Below are positions 16,694 through 25,868 of a stretch of DNA of 64,000 nt, piece by piece. The position numbers and the translations under genes are program-made. Position 1 is the first letter of the stretch, and each line of letters begins with the position of its first letter. Below the pieces are notes generated by a model that worked only from the letters and a program-made list of their open reading frames with translations, was not told the DNA's origin and did not search any database. Source of the DNA: CAVYEM01 sp963767635 (GTDB lineage: Bacteria; Vulcanimicrobiota; Vulcanimicrobiia; Vulcanimicrobiales; Vulcanimicrobiaceae); the NCBI GenBank assembly GCA_963767635.1, contig CAVYEM010000001.1:2170001-2234000 (forward strand), given 5' to 3'.

Positions 16694-17522
16694 ACCGCTC
16701 ACGCTCGCATACTCGCCGTGTCCGAACGACACGTATATCTTCGCGGCATGGGCGAACGGATTATTGGAAGGCGCACCGGAAGTGCGCGTCTCTTTAGAAG
16801 ACGTCGAAAACCTCAACAACTCCGCGCTCAAAGCGGATTATTGCTTGACCAAGGTCAGCTATGGCGCAATCCCCTTGCTGATGCAGGACTATCGCATTTT
16901 GCGCTCGGGCGGCGCGCTCGGCCGCAGTTGCGGCCCGCTGCTCGTCGCGCGTCCGGGGAGCGGTGCGCAGCTGGAGGATTTCGCCGACAAAATCATTGCC
17001 ATTCCGGGCGAGATGACGACCGCATTCATGCTGCTGCGCCTAGCGATGCGCTCGCGTCCGCAAACGGTGCAGATGCGCTTCGATCAGATCGTCGACGCGG
17101 TCAGGGGTGGAACCATCGATGCGGGGCTCATCATTCACGAGTCGCGGTTTACCTTCCAGGAAAGCGGCCTAGTGGAAATCGTCGATCTGGGCAACTGGTG
17201 GGAGCGGCAAACGCGCATGCCGATTCCCCTAGGCGCAATTTTGATCAGAAACGATCTCGACGATGACGAAGCCCAGGTTGCGGGTCAGACCATCCGGCAA
17301 AGTTTGCAGTACGCGCGCGAGCACGAATCCGAGGTGATGAAGTACGTCCACGAACATGCAACCGAAATGAACGAGGACGTTATGCGCAAGCACATCGATC
17401 TCTACGTGAACGAGTACAGCGAAGACCTGGGCGAGAGCGGCATCGCCGCCGTGAGGGAGCTGTTTCGACGAGCGCAAGAAGCGCGCATCATTCCCGTAAC
17501 CGCCGAGCCGGAATTTGTTTAG
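16686..17522 (+). CDS. mqnD: 1,4-dihydroxy-6-naphthoate synthase MqnD
   Basis: 278 residues; starts LTLAYSPCPNDTYIFAAW, the MqnD substrate-binding motif, followed by LTKVSYGAIPLLM, GPLLVAR, IPGEMTTAFMLLRL and GLIIHESRFTF with the catalytic His. It converts cyclic dehypoxanthine futalosine into 1,4-dihydroxy-6-naphthoate. The fold is a periplasmic-binding-protein type but without signal peptide, as expected for the cytoplasmic enzyme. Eight-base overlap with mqnB and an overlap with the namZ start indicate one transcript. Confidence 0.94.
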   Translation: MDRPLTLAYSPCPNDTYIFAAWANGLLEGAPEVRVSLEDVENLNNSALKADYCLTKVSYGAIPLLMQDYRILRSGGALGRSCGPLLVARPGSGAQLEDFADKIIAIPGEMTTAFMLLRLAMRSRPQTVQMRFDQIVDAVRGGTIDAGLIIHESRFTFQESGLVEIVDLGNWWERQTRMPIPLGAILIRNDLDDDEAQVAGQTIRQSLQYAREHESEVMKYVHEHATEMNEDVMRKHIDLYVNEYSEDLGESGIAAVRELFRRAQEARIIPVTAEPEFV

Positions 17523-18756
17523 GCACCCTCAACGAATCTTCCGCGGGTTCTTGGCACTGCTCGCCGCTCTGGCGGCGTTCGCGTTGCCGTGTGCGAGCGG
17601 CACGCTTCCGCCGGCGCACGTCGTGCTGGGCGACGAAGTCTTCTTGCGAAGCGCGTGGCGCGATCTGCACGGACGTTGCGTGGGGATCATCACCAACCAA
17701 ACCGGCGTCACGTCGCGGCTGGTCAACATCGTCGACGCGATCCGCGCGAATCAACGGATTTGCGTCAAAGCGATCTATTCTCCCGAACACGGTTTGCGTG
17801 GAGACCGGCCGGCGGGAGCGTACGTATCTTCGTACCTCGACGCGCGCACCGGGCTGCCCGTCTACAGCTTGTACGGACCGCAGCGCCATCCGACGGCCCA
17901 GATGCTTGCCGGCGTGGACGTTTTGTTGTTCGATATTCAAGACGTCGGCTCGCGGACGTACACGTACATCTCGACGATGGCGTATGCAATGCAAGCCGCC
18001 AAAGAATACGGCAAGGAGATTTGGATTCTGGATCGCCCCAATCCGATCGGCGGAACGATCGTCGAAGGGCCGGTTCTGGACCCGCGTTTCAAGTCGTTCA
18101 TCGGTCTATATCCGATTGCGATGCGCCACGGCATGACGGTCGGTGAATTGGCGCGCATGTTCGACGATCGCTTCGGCATCGGCGCGAACCTGCGAGTGAT
18201 AAAGATGCTCGGATGGCACCGTCGCATGCTCTGGCCCGACACCGGTTTGCAATGGGTACAGACCTCTCCCAATATTCCGGAATGGAGCACGGCGGTCGTC
18301 TATCCGTGCACGGGCCTATTGGACAACGTCGGCCTGAGCGCCGGAATCGGCACGACGAAGCCGTTCAAATACGTGGGCGCGCCCGGTTTGGACGCCTACC
18401 GGTTGGCGAGCGTGCTGAACGAACGCAATCTCCCCGGGGTGTATTTCCGCGAGGCGTATTGGTCGCCGGCCCAGGCGAGCCACTCGCAGCAAGAGTTTTC
18501 GGGCGTAGAACTGGACGTGTACGACCCGCGGGTATTCTCGGCGGTGCTGGCCTCAGTCGAGATCGTCACCGCCGTTCGCAAGGTTTCTCCCGGCACACTC
18601 GCGATTCACGAGAAGCCGCTGGCGATCGATTGGGGAACCGATTCGCTGGCCAACGGCGTGCGTGACGGTCTGGGAGCGGAGCAAATCGTGCAGCGCTGGC
18701 AAGCGCAACTGGAACGCTTTCGCGCTATTCGCGCGCAGTATTTGCTGTATGATTGA
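17515..18756 (+). CDS. namZ: Secreted DUF1343 / NamZ-type exo-beta-N-acetylmuramidase
   Basis: A 413-residue protein with an N-terminal signal peptide (FRGFLALLAALAAFALPCAS) and the DUF1343 domain: GIITNQTGVT, YSPEHGLRGD, LLFDIQDVGSRTYTYISTM cut at GSRTYTY, WILDRPNPIGG, EGPVLD, MTVGELARMF. Characterised members remove terminal N-acetylmuramic acid from peptidoglycan fragments during cell-wall recycling. The start is a TTG at 17515 inside the mqnD stop region. Linkage to mqnBD is by overlap only, with no obvious pathway link. It acts in the periplasm or outside the cell. Confidence 0.9.
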   Translation: MFRHPQRIFRGFLALLAALAAFALPCASGTLPPAHVVLGDEVFLRSAWRDLHGRCVGIITNQTGVTSRLVNIVDAIRANQRICVKAIYSPEHGLRGDRPAGAYVSSYLDARTGLPVYSLYGPQRHPTAQMLAGVDVLLFDIQDVGSRTYTYISTMAYAMQAAKEYGKEIWILDRPNPIGGTIVEGPVLDPRFKSFIGLYPIAMRHGMTVGELARMFDDRFGIGANLRVIKMLGWHRRMLWPDTGLQWVQTSPNIPEWSTAVVYPCTGLLDNVGLSAGIGTTKPFKYVGAPGLDAYRLASVLNERNLPGVYFREAYWSPAQASHSQQEFSGVELDVYDPRVFSAVLASVEIVTAVRKVSPGTLAIHEKPLAIDWGTDSLANGVRDGLGAEQIVQRWQAQLERFRAIRAQYLLYD

Positions 18757-18771
18757 AAAGGCGTATCGGCG

Positions 18772-19290
18772 TTAATCCAAATCGCCGTGGCGCGTGCGTA
18801 AAAAATGAACCTGCCACAAATGCATGAACCGCTGCAGCTCTTCCTCGACTTTAGTATCCATGCCGGCAAAAGCGATGCCGTGCTCGAACAAACCTCGCGC
18901 ACCGTTGAACGATGCCGCCAGAACTCTGCCGCTCACGTCCATGGGCGCAAAGCCGGGCGGCTGCACCTTAATGGTTTCGGGACGCAGTCCGAACGGCGTC
19001 ACATCGTAGAGCTCCTTTTCCACGGTCATGCTCGGCAAAAAGTCTGCCGGCAATTCAAATTCCAGGCGCACGAGCACGCCACTCTCGAGTTCTTCCCCGC
19101 ATAAGAGACGCAAGCCGCCGGCACTCAGTTCATTTGCTTTGGCGGCGCGACCTTCGTCGCTGTCCGGCAGCATGTAGTGCACGTCGAACTCAACCGGCAT
19201 TCGGAACGCCGAACGCTTCTCGTCACTCGGTGCAACGGGTCTGCGTCGCGGCTGCCGCTTCTTCTTCCGCAGGAACTTGAAAAAGAACAT
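18772..19290 (-). CDS. PilZ-domain protein
   Basis: 172 residues, starting FFFKFLRKKKRQPRRRP, a very basic and aromatic N-terminus that could associate with membrane or nucleic acid. The PilZ domain begins RSAFRMPVEFDVHYML and keeps the second c-di-GMP motif ANELSAGGLRL (consensus D/NxSxxG). The RxxxR motif is only partly recognisable (RRRPVAPSDEKRSAFR). The C-terminal helix region QRFMHLWQVHFLRTR resembles that of flagellar-brake/YcgR-like proteins. It is divergent from glcD and convergent with namZ. Confidence 0.75.
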   Translation of the reverse strand: MFFFKFLRKKKRQPRRRPVAPSDEKRSAFRMPVEFDVHYMLPDSDEGRAAKANELSAGGLRLLCGEELESGVLVRLEFELPADFLPSMTVEKELYDVTPFGLRPETIKVQPPGFAPMDVSGRVLAASFNGARGLFEHGIAFAGMDTKVEEELQRFMHLWQVHFLRTRHGDLD

Positions 19291-19390
19291 GCGTGCAACC
19301 TCTGAAGAATTTCCGCAGCGGCGAACCGGCCGAAAACAGCATGGCACTGCGCCGCGGGGGACTTTTTGGCAGGTTCCCCAACAAGTTCTC

Positions 19391-20770
19391 GTGCTCATTC
19401 CACGCCTGATCGACGCGCTCGGGACCGATGCGGTAAAGGCTCAAGCGGAAGACCGATCGGTCTACGCGTTCGACGCCTATTCCCAAGGTCAATTGCCCGC
19501 GGCGGTCGTGTTGCCGGCGTCCACCCGCGAAGTGGCGGCTGCCGTAAAAATCGCCAAGGACTGCGGCGAACCGATCGTGGCCCGCGGCGCCGGCACGGGG
19601 TTGTGTGGAGGTGCGGTTCCTGCCCGGGGCGGCGTAGTGTTTTCGTTCGCGCGCATGAATCGGATACTCGAGCTGGACGCGCCTAACCGCCGCGCTCGCG
19701 TGCAGCCGGGATTGGTCAACCTCGACCTCTCTAAAGCGGTTGCCGGCGCAAGCCTGTTTTACGCGCCCGATCCGTCTTCGCAAAAAACATGTACGATCGG
19801 CGGAAACATCGGCACGAACGCGGGCGGGCCGCACTGCTTGTCCTACGGCACCACGGTCAACCACGTGCTCGGATTGGAAGTGGTGGACGAGAACGGTGAA
19901 GTGTTTCACACCGGCGTCGAAGAGAACGGGTTCGATCTTACGGGGACGCTCGTCGGCAGCGAAGGAACGCTGGGAATCACCTGCTCCGCGTGGGTCAGGC
20001 TCCTGCGGTCTCCCGAAGCCGTGCGCGTGTGGCTGGCGGCGTTTACCAACGTCGAGGATGCCTCTGCCGCGGTTTCGGCGATCATCGGCGCCGGTATCGT
20101 GCCGACCGCGCTAGAGATGATGGACCGGCTCGCAGTGCAAGCCGTAGAAGCGGCTTTTGCATGCGGATATCCTACGGACGCGGGCGCCGTGCTGCTGATC
20201 GAAGGCGCCGGCTACGAAGACGATTTGAATTCCTACGAGTTTGAAATGGCGCGGCTGGCACGCGCTGCGGGTGCGATTTCGTGGCGGTCTGCGCGTTCGC
20301 AAGTCGAGCGCGAGGCGCTCTGGACGGGCCGCAAAGGCGCGCTGGGTGCAACCGGCCGTTTCGCGCCGAATTATTATATTCAAGACGTCGTCGTTCCGCG
20401 TACGAAACTGCCGCAGGCATTGCGGGCCGTCGAAGACGCGTGCCGCGAGCGCGGCATTCAAGTCGCGAACGTCTTTCATGCGGGCGACGGGAACCTGCAT
20501 CCGCTCCTCATGTACGATCGCAGCGAACGCAAGCAAGTCGCAGCGGTGATCGACGCCGGCAACCAGATCCTGCAAGCCGCGATCGATTTGGGCGGAACGA
20601 TCAGCGGCGAGCACGGCATCGGCTACGAAAAGCGCGACACCTTGCGGCGCATTTTTACGACGGAAGATCTCGCGACGATGGCACGCGTGCGCGAGGTCTT
20701 CGATCCCGGGCGAGCGCTGAACCCCGAAAAAATTTTCCCGGCGGGCGCGAGCTGCGCTGAAGTGCGATGA
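19391..20770 (+). CDS. glcD: FAD-linked oxidase, glycolate oxidase subunit GlcD / D-lactate dehydrogenase
   Basis: About 459 residues of the FAD_binding_4 / vanillyl-alcohol-oxidase family: FAD pyrophosphate loop IVARGAGTGLCGGAVP, KTCTIGGNIGTNAGGPHCL cut at GGNIGTNAGG, GTLVGSEGTLGI, and the C-terminal cap with NVFHAGDGNLHPL (catalytic His and metal site) and SGEHGIGYEKRD. It oxidises glycolate or D-2-hydroxy acids and passes electrons to the quinone pool. The start is uncertain: GTG at 19391 fits the homologous N-terminus (LIPRLIDALG); an upstream ATG at 19277 would overlap the divergent PilZ gene. The stop overlaps glcE (ATGA). Confidence 0.92.
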   Translation: MLIPRLIDALGTDAVKAQAEDRSVYAFDAYSQGQLPAAVVLPASTREVAAAVKIAKDCGEPIVARGAGTGLCGGAVPARGGVVFSFARMNRILELDAPNRRARVQPGLVNLDLSKAVAGASLFYAPDPSSQKTCTIGGNIGTNAGGPHCLSYGTTVNHVLGLEVVDENGEVFHTGVEENGFDLTGTLVGSEGTLGITCSAWVRLLRSPEAVRVWLAAFTNVEDASAAVSAIIGAGIVPTALEMMDRLAVQAVEAAFACGYPTDAGAVLLIEGAGYEDDLNSYEFEMARLARAAGAISWRSARSQVEREALWTGRKGALGATGRFAPNYYIQDVVVPRTKLPQALRAVEDACRERGIQVANVFHAGDGNLHPLLMYDRSERKQVAAVIDAGNQILQAAIDLGGTISGEHGIGYEKRDTLRRIFTTEDLATMARVREVFDPGRALNPEKIFPAGASCAEVR

Positions 20771-21982
20771 TCGCCGAGCATTTTGCGCCGGCGGCGGTAG
20801 ATGAAATCGCCGTAACGCTGAAAGCGTGCAATGCGCAAGGCCTGGCGGTAGCGATCGAAGGCGGCAATACCCTTGGGGAAATGGGATCGCCGTCCCCCGT
20901 GAATGCGACAATCGTTACGACGCGATTGAACCGGATCGTCGCACATGAAGCGCAGGATCTCACGTGCGCCCTGCAGGCCGGCATCACGCTCGCGGCACTC
21001 ACGCGCGCGCTGGGGGAGCGCTCCCAATTTTTGCCGGTCGATGCACCGTGCGTCGAGGCGGCGACAATTGGAGGAACGGTCGCGGCCGGCTGGCTCGGAC
21101 CGCGCCGGCACTATTACGGCCGCGCGCGCGACTACATCATCGGTTCGCAAGTCGTCCTGGCCGACGGTACGATCGCCCATGCGGGGGGGATGGTCGTGAA
21201 AAACGTCAGTGGATACGACATGAGTAAACTGTACGCCGGTTCGTTTGGGACCCTCGCGGTCATCACGCAGGCTGAATTTCAAGACGCTGCCCGCGCCGCA
21301 ACGTCGCCGCGCGCTCATCGCGAAATTGCCAGAGCGGTCTGCTCCCAAGGCGATTGCCCAAATAATGACGCTGCCGATTGCGCCGGCCGCCGCCTGCTGC
21401 ATCGAAGGTTTTCGCAAAGAGATAGACGGTGAGGATGGAATCGACGGGCGCCTATTCGTGCTGCTCGAAGGCTCGCGCGTGCTGGTGGAACGGGCCACGC
21501 GCGAGATGCGTTCGGCGCTTGGACGAGCGGGGGTACCGCAAACGACGATCGTCGACGAGGGCGCATCAGCCAGCTTCCAGCGCGTGATCGACGCCGCAAT
21601 AGCCAACATCGGCCAGCGATCGATTACCTATCGTTCGCTCGGGCTGCCCAACAGCGCGCATGAGCGCGCCACGGCACTGCGCGACGCGGCGAATCGCCAC
21701 GCGCTCTTTACCGACGTGCTGTGCGACATCCTCAACGGCGACGCGTTCGTGCGCGTATCTGAACGCGACAGCCGCGCATTTTCCGAAAGGATCGAAGCTT
21801 GCGACGAAGACCTGCGGGCCATCGATCCCCGCAGCAGCCTCGTGGCGGGTCGTGGGGCGATTCGCGCCGCGCTCTCGTCGTGGGGGGAGCCGCCGGCCGC
21901 CATTCAAAAGATGCGCGCGCTAAAAGCGCAGTTCGATCCGCGATCGACATTGAATCCCGGCCGCTTCGTGGGCGGAATCTAA
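20767..21982 (+). CDS. glcE: Glycolate oxidase subunit GlcE-like FAD-binding protein, frameshifted
   Basis: GlcE-type partner of GlcD. Part one (20767 to ~21272): GLAVAIEGGNTLGEMG, EAATIGGTVAAGWLGPRRHYYG (FAD site; cut at GGTVAAG), RDYIIGSQVVLADG, VVKNVSGYDMSKLYAGSFG. Near 21274 (GCTGAATTTC) the frame shifts; dropping one base gives NFKTLPAPQRRRALIAKLP, and the rest continues through LFVLLEGSRVLVE to the C-terminal KAQFDPRSTLNPGRFVGGI. The product would be about 404 residues, the usual size. Both halves are well conserved, so a single-base sequence error is more likely than loss. ATGA coupling to glcD supports a joint GlcDE complex; GlcF (Fe-S subunit) is not adjacent. Confidence 0.85.
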
Positions 21983-21988
21983 ATAGAA

Positions 21989-23062
21989 ATGCTGGCCGAC
22001 GAGATCGGCTGGGCGATCAGGCGCGTGTTGTTTGGCCCGGCGCGTCTGCGCGTACTTCTGCGCGGCGGCCTCGACGGCGCAGCCGATCTGCGGCGCTTTC
22101 TCGTCCACGTCGTGCCTTTGGCGCGCGCCGCGATCGATCGGCTGGAGCGTTTGGCGCAGCGCATTCCGGACGCACAGCTCCGCGCGCAAGCACTCTCGAG
22201 CCTTCAGGCAAAAGCGTACCACGTAGCCGGCGCCGGTATCTTAGCCACCTTTCTGCCGAGCATGGCGCGCGAGCATTATATCGAGATTGTGGCTCCTTTG
22301 GAAACGATATACGACTTCTTGGATTCGCTGTGCGATCGCCATCCGCAAACGGCGCCGGCCGCATTTCGTCAGTTGCACGAAGCGTTGGCGGACGCGCTCG
22401 ATCCCGAGCGCCCCCTGCACGATTATTATCTTTATGGACCGCCTGGAGACGACGGGGACTACCTCTGCGCGCTCGTCCGCCGCGTGCGCCGAGCGCTTGT
22501 GCGGCTGAGCGATTATTCCATGCTGCTGCCCTACTTCCGGGAGGCCGCCGCGCTGTACGCCGATACGCAAACCTTCAAGCATTTGCCGCCCGGCGAACGC
22601 GAGCGGGCGTGCATCGAGTGGCACAAACGTCAGGCCGGCCGTTTCGGCGATCTCTCATGGTGGGAATTTGCCGCCGCAGCAGGTTCGCAATTTCAAGTGT
22701 ACGCTCCGCTGTATGCAGCATTCTGCAGCAGCCTCGATCGCATCGGCCAAACATACGCCGCCTATTTCCCCGCATTTTCGGCGCTCCACGTTTTGCTCGA
22801 TTCGTTCATCGATCAAGCCGAAGATCGCGCGCACCAAGAGCTGAGCTGGGTGGAATGCTACGCGGGCGAAACGGCGTTTCTGCACCGTGCCCGCATACTC
22901 GCGCGCAGATCCCGCGAAGCCTTCGCCGGGTTAGCGATGCCTCGCGCACACGAATTCACGATGCGGATCATGGCGCTCTTTTACCTCACGCACCCCAAGG
23001 TGGCCCAGCAACGCCTGGAGAGACGGGCCGTTTCACTGCTTGAAGTCTTAGGGAACTTCTAA
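21989..23062 (+). CDS. DUF2600 / YtpB-type terpene synthase (tetraprenyl-beta-curcumene synthase family)
   Basis: 357 helical residues with hallmarks of the DUF2600 family: an aspartate-rich first region YDFLDSLCDRHP, GDDGDYLCALVRRVR, and LLDSFIDQAEDRAHQEL, the second metal-binding (Asp/Glu) motif. Bacillus YtpB makes sesquarterpenes from tetraprenyl diphosphate; the product here is unknown. All-helical class with Mg2+-bound diphosphate ionisation is established for the family. It starts 6 nt after the glcE stop, so is probably cotranscribed with glcDE, an unusual neighbourhood. A C35 synthase or squalene-hopene enzyme is not visible nearby. Confidence 0.85.
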   Translation: MLADEIGWAIRRVLFGPARLRVLLRGGLDGAADLRRFLVHVVPLARAAIDRLERLAQRIPDAQLRAQALSSLQAKAYHVAGAGILATFLPSMAREHYIEIVAPLETIYDFLDSLCDRHPQTAPAAFRQLHEALADALDPERPLHDYYLYGPPGDDGDYLCALVRRVRRALVRLSDYSMLLPYFREAAALYADTQTFKHLPPGERERACIEWHKRQAGRFGDLSWWEFAAAAGSQFQVYAPLYAAFCSSLDRIGQTYAAYFPAFSALHVLLDSFIDQAEDRAHQELSWVECYAGETAFLHRARILARRSREAFAGLAMPRAHEFTMRIMALFYLTHPKVAQQRLERRAVSLLEVLGNF

Positions 23063-23079
23063 AAGAGTGCGATCGGCCA

Positions 23080-23703
23080 CTAGAGTGCGGCGATGGTTTT
23101 TAAGTCTTCCACGAACATCGACATTTCGCGACGGCGCCTCTCGTCGTCCGGCGCCCGCAATATCGAAGAGGGGTGCACCGTCGCGACCACGCGGGGCGCG
23201 AGCGGCGATGCGAATACTTCTCCGCGATGCTTGGTCAAGCGGAAACCGGATCCCAAAAGCGCCTGCGCGGCAGTCGCGCCCAAAGCCACGACGAGCGCCG
23301 GACGAACGGTTCGGATTTCCGCTGCTAGCCACGGCGCGCACGCCTCAATCTCGATTACCTTTGGTTTTGCATGGATTCGGCGCTTTCCGCGAACGATGAA
23401 TTTGAAGTGTTTGACCGCATTGGTGATGTAGACTGCATCGGCGTCGATGCCGGCCTCGCCCATCGCTCGGCGCAGCAGCGAACCTGCCGGGCCGACGAAG
23501 GGATGTCCCGCTCGATCTTCCACGTCGCCCGGCTGCTCGCCGACGAACATCAACGCTGCGCGACCTTTCCCTTCGCCAAAGACGGTTTGCGTCGCGTTCT
23601 TGTAGAGGTCGCAGCCTCGACAAACCGCGGCAGCTTCGCGCAAACTTTTCAGTGAATCGCGCTGCGGTAAAAATTCCGCTGCAGATCGCTCAGTGCCGGC
23701 CAT
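23080..23703 (-). CDS. udgX: UdgX-type uracil-DNA glycosylase
   Basis: 207 residues from the ATG at 23703. Fe-S Cys pair CRGCDLY (28, 31), motif A GEQPGDVEDRAGHPFVGPAG (water-activating region), the UdgX-specific insertion GKRRIHAKP with His111, and HPSSILR at the C-terminal side. In UdgX of Mycobacterium the His of KRRIH forms a covalent bond with the abasic sugar after uracil removal, so the enzyme stays tethered to DNA. Family-4 UDGs lack this loop. It is divergent from the anti-sigma-like gene at 23799; a damage-response link is speculative. Confidence 0.92.
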   Translation of the reverse strand: MAGTERSAAEFLPQRDSLKSLREAAAVCRGCDLYKNATQTVFGEGKGRAALMFVGEQPGDVEDRAGHPFVGPAGSLLRRAMGEAGIDADAVYITNAVKHFKFIVRGKRRIHAKPKVIEIEACAPWLAAEIRTVRPALVVALGATAAQALLGSGFRLTKHRGEVFASPLAPRVVATVHPSSILRAPDDERRRREMSMFVEDLKTIAAL

Positions 23704-23798
23704 ACCACTTATGCCCCACGCGGACGCGCGGGAGGTGGCTGAACGGCGCGAACCGACAACCATTGGCGCTTAGCGATAATGTGGGAAGTATAGTGGTG

Positions 23799-24224
23799 AT
23801 GCGCAGCACCCTGATCTGGCAGTTTGCTTGCGAGGATGCCAAGAACGCTCTTCCGGTGCGTCGCACCCTGCTGCAAACCTTGCGGCAGCACCGCGACCGC
23901 GCCTTTGACGAAGAGACCGCGGAGATCATCTTCAGCGAGCTTGTCGCCAACGTGGTGCGCCATGCGCCCGGCCCTATCCGCATCACGCTCGAGTTAACCG
24001 ACTCGACGGCCATATTAACCGTGCAAGACCGCGGCCCCGGCTTCACGCTCGCGCCCTCGCTTCCTCCGAACGTCTACAGCGAAGGCGGAAGAGGGCTCTT
24101 CATCGTCGCTCAATATGCGCTCGACGTTCGCGTCGAGCGCTTGCAGGAGCGCGGAGCTTCCGTCCGCGTCACGTTCTCGCTCGACGGCAGCAAACAACGC
24201 AGGCTGATTCGCGCGGTGTCGTAG
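23799..24224 (+). CDS. ATP-binding anti-sigma-factor-like protein (HATPase_c / RsbW-SpoIIAB family)
   Basis: 141 residues carrying a GHKL-type ATPase: N-box IIFSELVANVVRHAPG, G1-box VQDRGPGF, and G2-box EGGRGLFIVAQYA. No His-kinase dimerisation domain or membrane segment. Such proteins act as serine kinases that hold a sigma factor or phosphorylate an anti-anti-sigma (STAS) protein; no STAS or sigma gene is adjacent here. The ATG at 23799 was preferred; earlier in-frame codons would overlap udgX divergently. Confidence 0.85.
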   Translation: MRSTLIWQFACEDAKNALPVRRTLLQTLRQHRDRAFDEETAEIIFSELVANVVRHAPGPIRITLELTDSTAILTVQDRGPGFTLAPSLPPNVYSEGGRGLFIVAQYALDVRVERLQERGASVRVTFSLDGSKQRRLIRAVS

Positions 24225-24238
24225 CATGTTGCGCGCTT

Positions 24239-25462
24239 TTAGCGGCGGCCTGCTACCAACTCTTCGCTGCGCGCTATTTCGCCCGTCATAACCGCGCTCG
24301 GCCGCAAGAACGACTTCACGAAATTGTCATCTTGTTTGGCCATCAGCTCGTAGTATCGCGGCGCGTCGTCCAACGTGCCGCGATGCGTAATGATGAACGA
24401 CGGATCGATATCGCCTCGGCGAATCCGCTCGAGCAACGGACGCAGGTAGCGATGCACGTGCGTTTGCCCCGTGCGAATCTGTAGGCCTTTTTCAAAGATG
24501 GAACCCATGGGCATCTTGTCGATGAATCCGCCGTAGACTCCGGGTACGGAAACCGTTCCGCCTTTGCCGCACGCTTGGATCGCCAGTCGCAAGACGTGCG
24601 CTCGATCCAGTTCCATTCGCAGTGATTGCTTGGCCTTGTCGGCGATCGCATCGGGCGTGCGTCCATGCGCCTCCATCCCAACGCAGTCGATGCAGGAGTC
24701 GGGCCCCCGGCCGCCCGTGAGCTCGTGCAGCGCTTCCAGAATATTCACGTCGTCAAAATTTATGGGCTGCGCTCCGCCGCGCTCCGCCATCTCCAGACGT
24801 TCGGGGATGCGATCGATGGCCACGACCCGCTCCGCCCCCAACAGGAGCGCGCTGCGCACCGCGAACTGTCCGACCGGTCCGCAGCCCCACACCGCCACCA
24901 CGTCGCCCTGCTTGATGTCCGCATTTTCTGCGCCCATGTATCCGGTTGGGAAGATGTCGGTCAAGAACAACGCACGTTCGTCGTCAACTTCCTCGGGCAC
25001 AACGAGGGGGCCGATATCTGCAAACGGTACGCGCACGTACTCCGCCTGCCCACCCGAATAGCCGCCGAACAGGTGCGAATATCCAAACAATGCCGAACAT
25101 GAAAAACCGTACAGACGCTCGGCCATGGCCGCATTGGGGTTTGAATTGTCGCACAGTGACCATTGCTCGCGCAGGCACGGCTCGCAGTTTCCGCATGCGA
25201 TGGCGAACGGCACGACGACGCGATCCCCACGTCGAAGGTTGCGCACGCTGGGGCCAACGTCTTCGACGATTCCCATGAACTCGTGTCCCAGCACGTCGCC
25301 GGATTTCATGGTCGGCATTTTGCCGTTATATAGGTGCAAATCGGATCCGCATATGGCTGTCGCCGTTACGCGCACGACGGCATCGCGGGGATTGATAATC
25401 TCCGGATCGTCGACGCGCTCCACCCGCACGTCGTGCGTCCCATTCCAAACAACTGCCTTCAT
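24239..25462 (-). CDS. Zinc-dependent alcohol dehydrogenase (formaldehyde-dehydrogenase-like MDR)
   Basis: 407-residue medium-chain dehydrogenase. Catalytic-zinc ligands Cys38 (ICGSDLHLYNG) and His/Glu in GHEFMGIVEDVG; the structural-zinc region reads CGNCEPCLREQWSLC; Rossmann motif VWGCGPVGQFAVRSALLLG. The extended region around GMEAHGRTPDAI is typical of the glutathione-independent formaldehyde dehydrogenase group. It reversibly oxidises an alcohol or aldehyde with NAD(P). It overlaps the upstream SRPBCC-like gene by ATGA and belongs to a neighbourhood with a short-chain dehydrogenase in the other direction. Confidence 0.92.
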   Translation of the reverse strand: MKAVVWNGTHDVRVERVDDPEIINPRDAVVRVTATAICGSDLHLYNGKMPTMKSGDVLGHEFMGIVEDVGPSVRNLRRGDRVVVPFAIACGNCEPCLREQWSLCDNSNPNAAMAERLYGFSCSALFGYSHLFGGYSGGQAEYVRVPFADIGPLVVPEEVDDERALFLTDIFPTGYMGAENADIKQGDVVAVWGCGPVGQFAVRSALLLGAERVVAIDRIPERLEMAERGGAQPINFDDVNILEALHELTGGRGPDSCIDCVGMEAHGRTPDAIADKAKQSLRMELDRAHVLRLAIQACGKGGTVSVPGVYGGFIDKMPMGSIFEKGLQIRTGQTHVHRYLRPLLERIRRGDIDPSFIITHRGTLDDAPRYYELMAKQDDNFVKSFLRPSAVMTGEIARSEELVAGRR

Positions 25463-25830
25463 GCGTATCGTCTCCCGGTAGGAATTTCGCCCGTCTCCAA
25501 CAGCGCTTTCGCGCGCCTGAGCACTTCTTTGACGCCGTATTTTCCGACGCCGCGCATAGTGAGATATATTTCCGTCCCGCGATCCGCAGGCGCATCGCGC
25601 ACTTCAAGCCGTTCGACGTTGCTGAGCCCGCGTTTGGATTCCAACGCTTCGATCATGCGCTCCCGGGATTCGATGAAGTCCTCCACGCGCGTGCGCGATG
25701 CCAGGACCGTCGTGGCCTGCGTAATCGGCTTGCGCATGCGCGCACGCGCATTACGCGTCAGGTACGTCATCGTAAAGCCGGCCGCAGCACCCGCGGCCAG
25801 CAGCGAGAAGGAAGTATTCCGCTCATTCAT
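25459..25830 (-). CDS. SRPBCC-like small protein with N-terminal membrane segment
   Basis: 123 residues. A hydrophobic N-terminus FSLLAAGAAAGFTMTYL is followed by about 100 residues. The C-terminal tail VKEVLRRAKALLETGEIPTGRR matches the tail of SRPBCC/polyketide-cyclase proteins commonly found beside zinc alcohol dehydrogenases, but the central ligand-binding domain is short, so this is a reduced form. Function unknown. ATGA overlap with the dehydrogenase gene downstream shows coupling. It is divergent from the SDR gene with a 38-bp gap. Confidence 0.6.
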   Translation of the reverse strand: MNERNTSFSLLAAGAAAGFTMTYLTRNARARMRKPITQATTVLASRTRVEDFIESRERMIEALESKRGLSNVERLEVRDAPADRGTEIYLTMRGVGKYGVKEVLRRAKALLETGEIPTGRRYA

Positions 25831-25868
25831 GCCGCCCTATTTTCCCGCAAAATGGGTAATCCCACGGC

